Shown here: piece by piece, positions 36,900-47,757 of the stretch
Position numbering within the stretch: the stretch's first letter is position 1
Layout: each line of letters starts with the position of its first letter
Position numbers and translations under genes: made by a program
The notes under the pieces: generated by a model
What the model saw: the letters and a program-made list of their open reading frames with translations, nothing else
Databases searched by the model: none
What the model was told of the DNA's origin: nothing
Origin: Archivesica marissinica
Lineage: Eukaryota; Mollusca; Bivalvia; Venerida; Vesicomyidae
Assembly (NCBI GenBank): GCA_014843695.1
Contig: CM026390.1
Location: forward strand, 17,524,942 to 17,588,941
Reading direction: 5' to 3'
DNA length: 64,000 nt

Positions 36900-37440
36900 T
36901 TACTTATAGAAATGATTTGTTAGAATTGTGGATGATTACAAATATCTTGGAATTTTAAACAGTCGAAGTGGTTTTTTTTTGGTTAAAGCAAAGACATCTA
37001 TCGCTAAGCAATGCACTGTAGCTATGTATTGCTTAATTAAGAACTCAAAATTGTTGCATTTACCTATTGATATGCAAATTGATTTGCTTAGCAAAACTGT
37101 AAAGCCTGTTCTTCTCTATGGATGTGAAATGTGGGGTTACGGAAATATTGATTGCAGAGAAAGAGTCCAGCTGAAATATTTGAAGTATATCTTAGGCCTA
37201 CAATCTAGTACTCCAAATTGTATGATATATGGTGAAACCGGTGTTAAACCCTTTTTCCTTCGAAATAGGATCAAAGTGCAATAAATTATCATGTCGTTTC
37301 GATAAGGTTGATGAGTTTGGATGGAACTATACCAATAACTATACTTGGCTGACCAGATTTGGAAGCACATACATTCCAAATCGATCAAGCTTGGTATACC
37401 ACACAAATGCTTTCGAATTGCCATATGTGTAGAATACTGA
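36900..37440 (+). mobile_element. LINE reverse-transcriptase fragment
   Basis: An open plus-strand frame at 36928-37284 (in frame from 36900) has DDYKYLGILNSRSGFF, LPIDMQIDLLSKTVKPVLLY, GCEMWGYG and LQLKYLKYILGLQ-like segments, the stretch just after the RT palm in many LINEs. A degraded continuation runs to about 37430. The minus-strand LINE at 53640-54470 carries the same block (LLYGSEIWGFG), so both are one family. The 3' Cys/His part appears to be at 38755-39110. Confidence 0.8.
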
Positions 37441-37634
37441 CAACATTATGTGTACCATGCTCCTCCATGTTAAAGTATATTTATAGCAACATAAAAGTGA
37501 TACCTTGTGCAATTATATTAATACGTTTTATGTAAATTATGTTCTTATTATCCATCTCTGTAAATATTTGAATTTCATGTACAATACAATTATATGTTAT
37601 GTTAACAAAAGTGTTGTATGAGGCAAATCGAGTA

Positions 37635-37832
<198 letters not shown>

Positions 37833-37900
37833 CTACTGCTGCTGCTGCTGCTACTACTACTACTACTACTACTGCTACTGCTACTGCTGCTATACTGCTA
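37833..37900. repeat. (CTG/CTA)n trinucleotide repeat
   Basis: Directly abuts the ACGC repeat: CTG units, then CTA units, then mixed CTG/CTA. Confidence 0.93.
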
Positions 37901-37992
37901 CTACTACGATGTAGTTTACAAGCATGTCTGACTGTGTTACACAACTTGAATATGTCCAAATGTATGTATATAGCGTAAAGCACAATTGACAA

Positions 37993-38269
37993 TGTGTGTG
38001 TGTGTTTACGTTTATTTATCGTCGCTACCGGTGAGCGACACCTCCTGAAGAGATTAGTCATTTTTGATTTTTGGAGTATACAGACAGAGATCAATTCCAG
38101 AGTCTCCTCTGGTTCTTTTACGTACACAAGGTAAAGCACCGATACGAGACCTCGGTATAAAGTCCCATCTGAAAGACTGTTAATTATATTAGGGTTAGAC
38201 GGGGGATCGAACCCGCATCCCCCGGATTACCAGTCCAGCGTGTTACCACTGGACTACAGATCCGTCTGT
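37993..38269 (-). mobile_element. SINE-1 copy with 12-bp TSD
   Basis: Complete tRNA-Thr-like head (GGT anticodon loop, B box) on the minus strand, with a small deletion in the CCGGTTGCCCATATGAGC block of the body. It is flanked by the direct repeat CACAATTGACAA (37981-37992 and 38270-38281). The perfect duplication indicates a clean retroposition event. Confidence 0.92.
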
Positions 38270-38281
38270 CACAATTGACAA

Positions 38282-38754
38282 CAGTAGGGTTCATTGATAT
38301 ATAGCTACACAGTTTAAAGATAAATAATTGTTATTATGTTTTAAAAAATGCAACTAATACACTATATAGGATGATGTATGTTAGATTTATTGTAACCGCC
38401 ATTTTAGGTTTTATGGCGATGAACTTGTTAGATGTTTATGCCAAATAAAATATTGTTATACCAATCATCACTTGTCAATATATATTTAGAATTAGATTCC
38501 AGTGAATTAAGGATGTTAAAAGTATAAATGTGTAAATTACTAGTACTTACACAGTGTTTGGGATAACCACGAGTTCGCAAATAAAAAATGGCGTTATATG
38601 TCTGTAAAAAAGAAATGTTCGGCCTTATTCTTGTATAAATGGTATTCGACTTTAGAAAAATTCAAGTAAATGTACGAATTATAGATTATAGATAGCACAC
38701 ATTTAGCTTTGAAAACTATTTATTCAAAACGCCCCCTAAATTTATGTTAAATTT
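38282..38754. other. Probable LINE 3' UTR-like sequence, otherwise nothing
   Basis: AT-rich. A GCCAAATAAAATATTG terminus near 38440 looks like an old LINE or transcript end. No coding signal. Confidence 0.35.
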
Positions 38755-39110
38755 CCTGTAGAAACTGGAATCTGGAATGGCACTGTACTTTCAAGACGCG
38801 TATGCACATTTTGTAATACATATATTGGTGATGAGTTTCATTATTTGTTTGAATGCTCCACATTTAATTATAGTAGAAAACGTTTCTTACATCTTAAGTA
38901 CCTTAAAAATCCAATTATATACAGCTTATGTTCTATGAATATGAATGTTGAAAATGGTCTTGAAAATGGAAAATTATGTATGTAAGGAAATCATACTTAA
39001 ATTTAGATGATAATTTACATATTGAGAGAATGCAGTATCAATATTCTCATGCAGTAATTGTTGTTATTTGTTCTCTAGAAATTAAGTAAAAAATTGAAAT
39101 TCGGAGTTAC
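38755..39110 (+). mobile_element. LINE C-terminal and 3' UTR fragment
   Basis: Broken frames read ETGIWNGTVLSRRVCTFC then GDEFHYLFECSTFNYSRKRF, the same Cys/His motif pair as the LINE at 16940-17720. Probably the distal part of the LINE that begins at 36900, separated by microsatellites and a SINE. Confidence 0.7.
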
Positions 39111-39144
39111 CCTTCCGAAGAAAATTGTGCATGTAATAATATAT

Positions 39145-39318
39145 AAGAAATAATAAATATCAATCGTGGTATATCGCAGAATAACCCGAGTTTGAGGTTC
39201 TTATGCGTAGAAATATATCACGAAGTCCGAAAGCCTGAGTGATATATTTCTACGCATAAGAACGACAAACGAGGGTTATTCTGCGATATACCACGGTTGA
39301 TACTTATTATTTCGATTC
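39145..39318. repeat. Large imperfect palindrome, arms about 78 bp
   Basis: The left arm (AAATAATAAATATCAATCG, GTGGTATATCGCAGAATAAC, TTCTTATGCGTAGAAATATA, ending TCAC at about 39220) is mirrored in the right arm (from GTGATATATTTCTACGCATA to TTATTATTTCGATT), round a spacer of 17 bp (GAAGTCCGAAAGCCTGA). The end motif ATATCGCAGAATAACCCGAG occurs a third time at 39726-39745, and ATTCTAACACGAC at 39316 is inverted at about 39783-39795, so the palindrome seems to be part of a foldback-like family. Confidence 0.85.
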
Positions 39319-39919
39319 TAACACGACTTACTTCTAATAAGTTTAGAGAATCAAAGGAGTATTTTCTTCAAACGCCGTTGTACTCCGCTGCATTTGGCTT
39401 TCGAAATTTCCTCCCGCGTAAGGGGTGATGACGTTATTTTTTATGGAAAATATCAATCTAGTGCATAAATGAACAAAAGTTGTAACTGATCAATAATTTC
39501 ATTTATTTTGTCAAATAAAATTGTAAAGAATAGTAACTGAAACGTTACTTAACATAAAAACAAGACGGACAAGAGATTATCTGATTCTAAAAATAGCTCA
39601 CTTCCGCGAATTCCCATGATAGTATTTACAAAGATCACGTGACTTTCATTCATAAAACTTTACACGCATTGTATAAATGGAATAGCCAAAACATGGTGTG
39701 CGCGCAGCATAGTTCAAGGTAGGAATATCGCAGAATAACCCGAGGTAGATTTTACTCTACAAGTATGTATGTTATTAGCTGGGTCGTGTTAGAATTGTAA
39801 TTATACAATTCATTGTAAAACATTATTTATCTGTAAATCATGTTAACAGTTGTATGTTACAAGTTCCCTCGATACATCATGATTTTTTACATGAAATGAG
39901 AGAAAGTACAGTAAGACAG
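39319..39919. other. Foldback-related sequence, no gene
   Basis: Holds the third copy of the palindrome end motif (39726-39745) and inverted ATTCTAACACGAC ends (39316 and 39783-39795), suggesting a non-autonomous DNA element of about 480 bp. No coding potential. Confidence 0.4.
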
Positions 39920-40729
39920 TAAGTTGGTAACTTCTCAATAATCTGAACCACCATAAGGCTAGTTGCCCTGACCAAATTAAGCCAATCATACTGAAAACTC
40001 TGTCTAAAGAACTCTCACCTATCCTTGAAGTCTTATTTCAAATATCCCTCAACGAAGGATCACTGCCTGTCCAGTGGAAGTCAGCAAATGTTGCTCCCAT
40101 TTACAAATGGTGACAAGTCAAACGCTGCCAACTATAGGCCTATCTCACTGATATGTGTTCTATGCAAGGTTCTAGAACATAGAGTTTCCTCTTCGATAGC
40201 AAAACACTTCACTAACCACAGTATTCTGTACCATTTGCAGCATGGTTTAGAGAAAAACGGTCATGCGTGACCAAATTAGTAATGCTAGTCAATGACTTGG
40301 TTACCTAGGTCTACAATAACATCTAGTTGATCACATCCTACTAGACTTCAGTAAGGCTTTCAACAAGGTCAATCACGAAAAAGTACTACTAAAAATGCAG
40401 GACTATGGAGTCAGAGGTCAAACATTAAGGTGGATTAAGAGTTTTTTTAGATAATAGAATCCAGTCAGTTGTCCTTAATGGTATTAGTTCAGAAGCCATT
40501 CCTGCGTATTCTGGAGTCACACAGGGATCCGTACTTTGACCCCTGCTATTCATAGCCTATATAAACGACCTCCCACAAAACATAGGTTCCAAAGTCCGTA
40601 TCTTTGCAGATGATACTGTAGTCGATCTATCACTTACATCTGCAAATGAGTCGGTTTATTTTCAATATTCGAGCAAGACAATACGGCCCATGAGGTTACA
40701 TAGAGCATTAAAATGGCACGACAAGTGCA

Positions 40730-40921
40730 ATACATGCATACATATACAATACATGCATACATATACAATACATGCATACATATATAATACATGCATACAT
40801 ATACAATACATGCATACATATACAATGCATGCATACATATACAATACATGCATACATATACAATACATGCATACATATACAATACATGCATACATATACA
40901 ATACATGCATACATATACACT
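40730..40921. repeat. 19-bp minisatellite (ACATGCATACATATACAAT)
   Basis: About ten copies with few variants, inside the LINE reading frame just after the FADDT motif. Because the unit lacks stop codons it gives spurious open frames on both strands. Confidence 0.95.
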
Positions 40922-41559
40922 AATTATATAAGAATTAATAAAAAGGTCAACAAAGAAAGCTAACCAACATTAGGATTTATACGTAAAAACATATAGGTCA
41001 AATCCGAACCCTTTAAGTCCATAGCTTACCAGACACCAGTGATACTCCAGCTGGAATATGGTTCCGAGATTTGGTCGCCTCATACCCAAACATTGATAGA
41101 ACAAAATGAAGATGTCCAGCGCGAAGAGCAGCCCGTTGGATAAAGGCTGACTTCTATCGTACCTCTAGTGTTACAGACATGCTACATATCAACGGCGTAT
41201 TGACAGTAGGTTATCCCATATGTATAAAATTCATAATGATCTGGTTGCTATCCCCTATTCAGAAAATTACCTTGTTCCCCTCTTCCGTCCCACACGCCTC
41301 TACCATTCCTTAAGCTATTGGTTACTTAAGCAACTAAAGACTACTACAAGGTTTCCCCTTTCCCCAACAAGAATCTACCATTGGAACTATCTCCCTCCTG
41401 ACATTGTCCATCTCCCGACCATGGAGCAATTCAATATAGCAGTTTGCTGTATTGATCATGACATCCCCTAATTGTTCTGCCCACCTGCTTTTAAACTCGT
41501 AACCCAACTTATTTTTCATTACTTTCTTAAATCTATGCTACTCATGGCGCTGCTCATGC

Positions 41560-44022
41560 TTGTAAGCTACTCATACTTCTATGCTACTCATACTTCTACG
41601 CTACTCATACTTCTACGCTATTCATACTTCTACGCTACTCATGCTTCTACGCTACTCATACTTCTACGCTACTCATGCTTCTGCGCTACTCATACTTCTA
41701 CGCTACTCATACTTCTACGCTATTCATACTTCTATGCTACTCATACCTCTACGCTACTCATACTTCTATGCTACTCATACCTCTACGCTACTCATACTTC
41801 TATGCTACTCATACCTCTACGCTACTCATACTTCTACGCTACTCATACTTCTATGCTACTCATACTTCTACGCTACTCATACTTCTACGCTACTCATACT
41901 TCTACGATACTCATGCTTCTACGCTACTCATACTTCTACGCTACTCATGCTTCTACGCTACTCATACTTCTATGCTACTCATGCTTCTATGCTTCTCATA
42001 CTTCTATGCTACTCATACTTCTACGCTACTCATACTTCTACACTACTCATACCTCTACGCTACTCATACTTCTACGCTACTCATACTTCTACACTACTCA
42101 TACCTCTACGCTACTCATACTTCTACGCTACTCATACTTCTATGCTACTCATGCTTCTACGCTACTCATACTGCTATGCTACTCATACTTCTATGCTACT
42201 CATGCTTCTACGCTACTCATACTGCTATGCTACTCATACTTCTACACTACTCATACTTCTACGCTACTCATACTTCTACGCTACTCATACTTCTACGCTA
42301 CTCATACCTCTATGCTACTCATACTTCTATGCTACTCATACCTCTATGCTATTCATACTTCTATGCTACTCATACTTCTAGGCTACTCATACTTCTACGC
42401 TACTCATACCTCTATGCTACTCATACCTCTATGCTATTCATACTTCTATGCTACTCATACTTCTACGCTACTCATACTTCTACGCTACTCATACTTCTAT
42501 GCTACTCATACATATACGCTACTCATACTTCTACTTCTACGCTACTCATACTTCTATGCTACTCATACTTCTATGCTACTCATACCTCTACGCTACTCAT
42601 ACTTCTACTTATACGCTACTCATACTTCTACGCTACTCATACTTCTATGCTACTCATACCTCTACGCTACTCATACTTCTATGCTACTCATACCTCTACG
42701 CTACTCATACTTCTATGCTACTCATACCTCTACGCTACTCATACTTCTACGCTACTCATACCTCTACACTACTCATACTTCTACGCTATTCATACTACTA
42801 TGCTACTCATACTTCTACGCTACTCATACTTCTATGCTACTCATACCTCTACGCTACTCATACTACTATGCTACTCATACTTCTACGCTACTCATACTTC
42901 TATGCTACTCATACTTCTACGCTACTCATACTTCTACGCTACTCATGCTTCTACGCTACTCATACTTCTACGCTACTCATACTTCTACGCTACTCATACC
43001 TCTACGTTACTCATACTTCTATGCTACTCATACTTCTACGCTACTCATACCTCTACGCTACTCAAACCTCTATGCTACTCATACTTCTACGCTACTCATA
43101 CTTCTACGCTACTCATACCTCTACGCTACTCATACCTCTATGCTACTCATACCTCTACGCTACTCATACTTCTACGCTACTCATACTTCTACGCTACTCA
43201 TACCTCTACGCTACTCATACTACTATGCTACTCATACTTATACGCTACTCATACTTCTATGCTACTCATACTTCTACGCTACTTATACTTCTACGCTACT
43301 CATACTTCTATGCTACTCATACTTCTATGCTACTCATACTTGTTTACTTTACGCTACTCATACTCTAGCTACTCATACTTCTATGCTACTATACTCTAGC
43401 TACTCTACTTCTACTACTCATACTTCTACGCTACTATATTCTACGCTACTTATACCTCTACGCTACTCATACTTCTATGCTACTCATACTTCTATGCTAC
43501 TCATACTTCTACGCTACTCATACCTCTATGCTACTCATACTTCTACGCTACTCATACCTCTATGCTACTCATACTTCTACGATACTCATACCTCTACGCT
43601 ACTCATACTTCTACGCTACTCATACTTCTACGCTACTCATACTTCTATGCTACTCATACTTCTACGCTACTCATACTTCTACGCTACTCATACTTCTACG
43701 CTACTCATACTTCTATGCTACTCATACTTCTACGCTACTCATACTTCTACGCTACTCATACTTCTACGCTACTCATGCTTCTACGCTACTCATACTTCTA
43801 CGCTACTCATACTTCTACGCTACTCATACTTCTATGCTACTCATACTTCTACGCTACTCATACTTCTATGCTACTCATGCTTGTAAGCTATTCATACTTC
43901 TATGCTACTCATACTTTTACGCTACTCATACCTCTACGCTACTCATACCTCTACGCTACTCATACTTCTATGCTACTCATACTTCTACGCTACTCATACT
44001 TCTATGCTACTCATACTTTTAA
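41560..44022. repeat. Satellite 3: 17-bp tandem array, about 2.5 kb
   Basis: About 145 units of CTTCTACGCTACTCATA. Main variants are TACGC/TATGC, CTTCT/CCTCT and CATAC/CATGC. The unit has no plus-strand stop and 17 is not a multiple of 3, so all three plus frames stay open (up to about 800 codons), which is an artefact. The first unit emerges from GCTACTCATGGCGCTGCTCA inside LINE-derived sequence, suggesting the array grew from LINE 3' UTR. A ragged patch lies at 43340-43445. Confidence 0.97.
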
Positions 44023-44110
44023 CTTCTTTGCGGATCTTTGACCCGCAGCATGTCTATATCCCCGCGAGGGGTTCGACATTAGAGTACTATAGATATATAA
44101 ATAGAAATAA

Positions 44111-44580
44111 AATTGAATTAAAAGTGACATAACATACACAGCCAGAGGATAACTAACTATCTAAAACGTATTTGAAGCGTATTTTTTAAGGCTGTATCCT
44201 ACTTAAAATGTTTGCTAACTAGTCAAAGTCAGGTATGACAGTTATATTCTCTCATTTCACATACTCGTGTACGGCTTACGTTAACAAATAATATATGAGT
44301 ATTGAATAACATGATATATTGCAAATACTAAAACATTATAATACTAGTATTGTTGACATAGAGAACTGCTAGATTTCCAGGTACAGTATACTTGAGAAGA
44401 TCGTCAAAATGAAAACAATTGTCTTTCTTTTCATTGGTACAAGAATATTAATAGATTTGCGATCGACGGAGAGTCAAGCATTTATGTTTTGTTAACAGCG
44501 TAATTTAGAAATATTTAGTATCGAACAAGAGTAGGCCTCGTATCCAATATTCATTTACTTCTACACACTGAACTCATATA
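44111..44580. other. No recognisable feature
   Basis: AT-rich sequence between the LINE tail and a SINE; nothing recognised. Confidence 0.5.
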
Positions 44581-44872
44581 CTGTGTGTTTTACGTTTATT
44601 TATCGTCGCTACCGGTTGCCCATATGAGCGACGCCTCCTGAAGAGATTAGTTATTTTAGATATTTTCAGGATAGTGCAATGATACAGACAGAGACCAATT
44701 CCAGAATCTCCTCTGGTTCTTTTACGTGTACGGTGTAAAGCAGCGACAGGAGACCTCGGTGTAACGTCCCATCTGAAAGATTGTTAATTTTATTAGGGCC
44801 AGACGGGGGATCGAACCTGCGATCCATAGATTACCAGTCCAGTGTGTCACCACTGGACTACAGATCCGTCTG
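44581..44872 (-). mobile_element. SINE-1 copy
   Basis: Complete SINE-1 with the tRNA-Thr-like head at 44800-44872 on the minus strand. It directly abuts, and probably truncates, the open frame that begins at 44873. No clear target duplication was seen. Confidence 0.88.
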
Positions 44873-45234
44873 AAGATGTTGAAGATATCGAAGGATATCT
44901 GAAGTTATGGAAAAGGGCCAAGGATAGAGGAAAAGATAAATATAACAAAATATACGCTCAATTTAATGAAGAGACGAAGAAGACGGCGAACAGCTGGCCG
45001 AATCGCGCATGGAGTATTATGACCAACTTCATGGAATTGTACCAGGAACTGCTGGAAGGGTGCACACTTGATGTGGATACAAGTAACATACACAGGGACA
45101 TCGCGTCAGAGATTGACACATTGAGTGTAACGCGTGCCAGTCTAACTCTAGCAGTAAAACGAGTCCTGCGCAAACATAAGCCTCAGTTCCAGGATTTATT
45201 TGACATGTCCAAAGACGAAGACAGTAAAGACTAG
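44873..45234 (+). pseudogene. Mobile-element ORF fragment, charged helical protein
   Basis: Open from the SINE boundary for about 120 codons to TAG at 45232-45234. It has DVEDIEGYLKLWKRAKD, an NRAWSIMTNFMELYQELLEG segment and LTLAVKRVLRKHKPQFQDLF, then an acidic end. No start codon of its own, because the 5' part is replaced by the SINE. An integrase-like remnant follows 90 bp downstream on the same strand, so both probably come from one mobile element. The family is unrecognised. The end (helix, LAVKRVLRKH, F, acidic tail) resembles in pattern, not clearly in sequence, the ORF at 52422-52904. Confidence 0.5.
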
Positions 45235-45319
45235 AGTGGAGCTGAAAGCAGCGATGCTGGGGAACAATAAGTATCTGCCACAGATACATATCGTTTCATT
45301 TGTACATATGTCATAGATG

Positions 45320-45790
45320 TGTGCAGTCATGGCTCCGTGGGAGGAATATTTAAAGAAAATATATTATGATCCATCGCATCCCGGGAGTTTTGCTGGACCT
45401 CAACAATTATACAAAGTGGTGAAAAATGAAGGAAAATACAACATCGGTATATACCCCATACGGAAATTTCTACACAATCAGGAAGCATAAATTATAGTCT
45501 TCATAAACCCGTAAGTAGACGGTTCCAACGAAATCTCGTAGTCAGTGCTGGCACAGACGATTTATGAATGGCTGACCTCATGGACATGGTCAAATATGCA
45601 AAATACAAACCAATTCTACAAGTACATGTTGCTGGTCATATTCTCCAAATACGTGTGGTTGCAGCCATTGGCATACAATACATGGGAAGACGTGACGAAA
45701 ACAGTTTAGGACATTTTTACCAAGTCTGCAAGGTCCCCGACAAATCTGATCACTCACAAAGGTACACATACTACAGACTATGAATAAACA
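45320..45790 (+). pseudogene. Integrase (rve-type) remnant
   Basis: The frame from ATG 45331 starts MAPWEEYLKKIYYDPSHPGS then LYKVVKNEG, stops at a TAA near 45490, and recognisable sequence continues in other frames: an MADLMDMVKYAKY segment (45568) with the first catalytic Asp region, and a SKYVWLQPL-like strand near 45640. This order matches the transposon integrases annotated after C. elegans F54H12.3, which are related to Polinton/Maverick-type integrases. That assignment is from memory of the family. Stops and frameshifts make it non-functional, and the later catalytic residues are not visible. Confidence 0.6.
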
Positions 45791-46225
45791 CTATCCAGAT
45801 ATGTAATATAATGTAAACATTGTTTTTATAAACAGCACTAGCTAATGTTGGTAAAACTTGTTGCCCAACCCATTTGCTTCTAGATTTTATTCGTGCACTG
45901 TGCGAGTATAAGCATAGCATTGCAGTTGTATCAGTTTGCTTATATATTTACCATGTTTATATTTGTAATTGTATTGTATATAAATAAGCAATATAATATG
46001 ATTAAACTATAAACAGCATGGATTAACCGATACATACGGCTGATTCCGCGACTTCAGAGTAATCATGGGTGACCTGAGATAGACGTATAAGAAATCTATA
46101 TTATTAGCAAACCGATATAGCCTTACCTGCGCTTACATACTGCGCTTAAACCAATACTGGCATAGTTGTTACATTATACGGGTAGCCATAGTCATATAGT
46201 CACGAACACAACCAGTAAACTAGGC
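45791..46225. other. Presumed 5' flank of the sulfotransferase locus
   Basis: AT-rich, no repeat identified. It ends in the ATG of the anchor exon at 46226; a promoter probably lies here but no TATA or Inr could be assigned with confidence. Confidence 0.3.
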
Positions 46226-46310
46226 ATGAAGTGTAGAAGAGTGATTACTTTGAAATGGTTTCTTTTTGTGATGGCTTTATTTATTATTACAAGGACTATT
46301 TCTTCGATAG
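46226..46310 (+). CDS. Signal-anchor first exon, probably of the sulfotransferase
   Basis: The ATG at 46226 opens MKCRRVITLKWFLFVMALFI then ITRTISSI, ending at a strong donor (GATAG/GTAAGT) after 28 codons plus one base. A short basic cytosolic tail followed by a single hydrophobic segment is the type II anchor of Golgi glycosyl- and sulfotransferases. The next plausible exons on this strand are at 54790 and 56747; both enter in phase 0, so at least one phase-1-to-0 exon is missing or unrecognised. Linkage to the catalytic exon is inferred from order, strand and protein type. Confidence 0.55.
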
Positions 46311-46338
46311 GTAAGTTGTCAGCAGGACGCATACTATA

Positions 46339-46575
46339 TGGACCCGATTAGCGCAGTGGTTAGCGCGCTCGCTTCTCACCAATGCAATCCGGGTTCGATC
46401 CTCGGGCCGGGAAGTATGTGATGGTCGCCATATCGGACGTGTGGGTTTTTTTCCGGGTAGTCCGGTTTCATCCCACACGAATGACCACATATACCATATA
46501 TACGCTTTCATCCGCGCCAACGAGAGTGATTAATATAAGTTGTTAGAACTTGCTTAGCAATCGTTGTAAAATAAA
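46339..46575 (+). mobile_element. SINE-2 copy in the first intron
   Basis: The head GGACCCGATTAGCGCAGTGG and TTAGCGCGCTCGCTTCTCAC (A box), then GGGTTCGATCC (B box); the body has a CCGGGTAGTCCGGTTTCATC block; the tail is GAGAGTGATTAATATAAGTT followed by a GTTGTAAAATAAATAA end. It starts only 28 bp after the exon donor at 46310. The best-preserved SINE-2 head in the window. Confidence 0.85.
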
Positions 46576-47108
46576 TAACGTTTAATGGGTCCCAAGAAGG
46601 GGTTTGATATATATATATACATGTAGATAGATAGTCAATGAATTGATACCTAATCGCATTCAATTCATTCATACACTTTCAACGTTCATACGCTCGTTTC
46701 AAGGCGGATTGCGCCGCTTTAGAAATTTTCAAAGCAAATTCTTTTTGACGTACATTTTTGCCGAATAAACCTACACGTTAGTGGAAACACATTTCAGTTA
46801 AAACTCTCCCGTCGAAGATTTTTTTTATTTGCTGACAGAACCCGTGTCCTAGTATGGAAATGTGACCTGCTATGGCCAATGTATGTGGCAATTGTTTGCA
46901 AAGTATACATGCATGCATCTTAAAGTTGTGTTTTATTTGAAGAACAATATAAAGACTCGGGATAGGCGTTATATTTGGACAGATTTGTACAAAATTGTTT
47001 CAGATAGGGCCATTTTACTGATCGATGCGAAATCTGACATCCCACGGAGTAGAATCCCTGTACTTAAATATATATACTAGTACCTCCAAACGTGCCGAAT
47101 CCCTGTGG
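46576..47108. other. Intronic sequence, nothing recognised
   Basis: AT-rich, with a short TA repeat near 46606. A 72-codon open frame at 46862 shows no recognisable motif. Confidence 0.4.
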
Positions 47109-47268
47109 TACGGTGTACAGCACCGACACGATACCTCGGTTTAATGTCCATCTGAAAGACTGTTAATTTTAGTAGGGTCAGACGGGGGATCGAACCTGCG
47201 ATCCCTGGATTACCAGTTCCCTGGATTACCAGTTCAGCGTGTTACCACTGGACTACAGATCCGTCTGT
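47109..47268 (-). mobile_element. SINE-1 copy, 3'-truncated, with a 16-bp internal duplication
   Basis: Only the tRNA-like head and proximal body are present. The anticodon-arm region CCCTGGATTACCAGTT is duplicated in tandem (about 47206-47237), so the tRNA-like fold is disrupted. Confidence 0.85.
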
Positions 47269-47447
47269 ATCATTTTTAGAAGAGAATTAGCATAGTTATA
47301 TATTGTTCTTAAGGAGGATAAACTTGCAATTTACAAATTGCTTATTTAATATGTATGTATATATACATGTGCATGTCTACTTGTTTATACTGGCTACAAG
47401 GTAAGTATAATGACAGTTGCGTACTGCTTATTCTACGTACAGTAAAT

Positions 47448-47525
47448 CCTCTCTTAAGCAGACAGTGAGGGGAGATCCCATTTTTGGCTGCTTACTGGAC
47501 GTGACTTGTTAACGGAGGGAACTCA
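47448..47525. mobile_element. MITE end related to the TACAGTC family
   Basis: TACAGTAAATCCTCTCTTAA, an AGGGGAGATCCC block and GGCTGCTTACTGG resemble the end and interior motif of the MITE at 22162-22343. The right end is not clear. Confidence 0.4.
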
Positions 47526-47757
47526 ATTTGATAACCCAACTTGACTAAATCTTTATAGTTATGGTGTATATATGTGTGTTTGTGTTATTTATAGTTTATT
47601 CACAGGTTATTGTCATAGTCCTCCATGGTCTCACGTTTTCTCTTGTCTCCTGACTGTATCTGGGTCCTACAGGTTTGCCACTTTCCTCGAGCTTTTACGA
47701 GAATCGAGGCTGTATATAGTTTACCCGATCATTTAAGTGGCTGTACTTTCCGTATAG

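Larger units (their letters stand above)
39920..44110 (+). mobile_element. Jockey/CR1-like LINE, degraded, expanded by two tandem repeats
   Basis: The sequence reads in broken plus-strand frames as a nearly complete RT-to-end LINE: NYRPISLICVLCKVLEHRV (about 40115-40175), LLDFSKAFNKVNH (about 40340), a FADDT catalytic motif (about 40610), then LGFIRKNI, LQLEYGSEIWSPHTQTLIEQ, MYKIHNDLVAIPYSENYL (41220) and IYHWNYLPPDIVHLPTMEQF. A 19-bp minisatellite interrupts it at 40730-40921 and satellite 3 separates the C-terminus from the 3' end (CCCCGCGAGGGG hairpin, 44060-44071, then AAATAGAAATAAA). Many stops and frameshifts: inactive. Confidence 0.8.

Noticed and set aside
41472..44132. Long plus-strand open frames (up to about 800 codons) in Tyr/Leu/Ser
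   Set aside because: Same cause: the 17-bp stop-free unit keeps all three plus frames open. The start lies in degraded LINE sequence.
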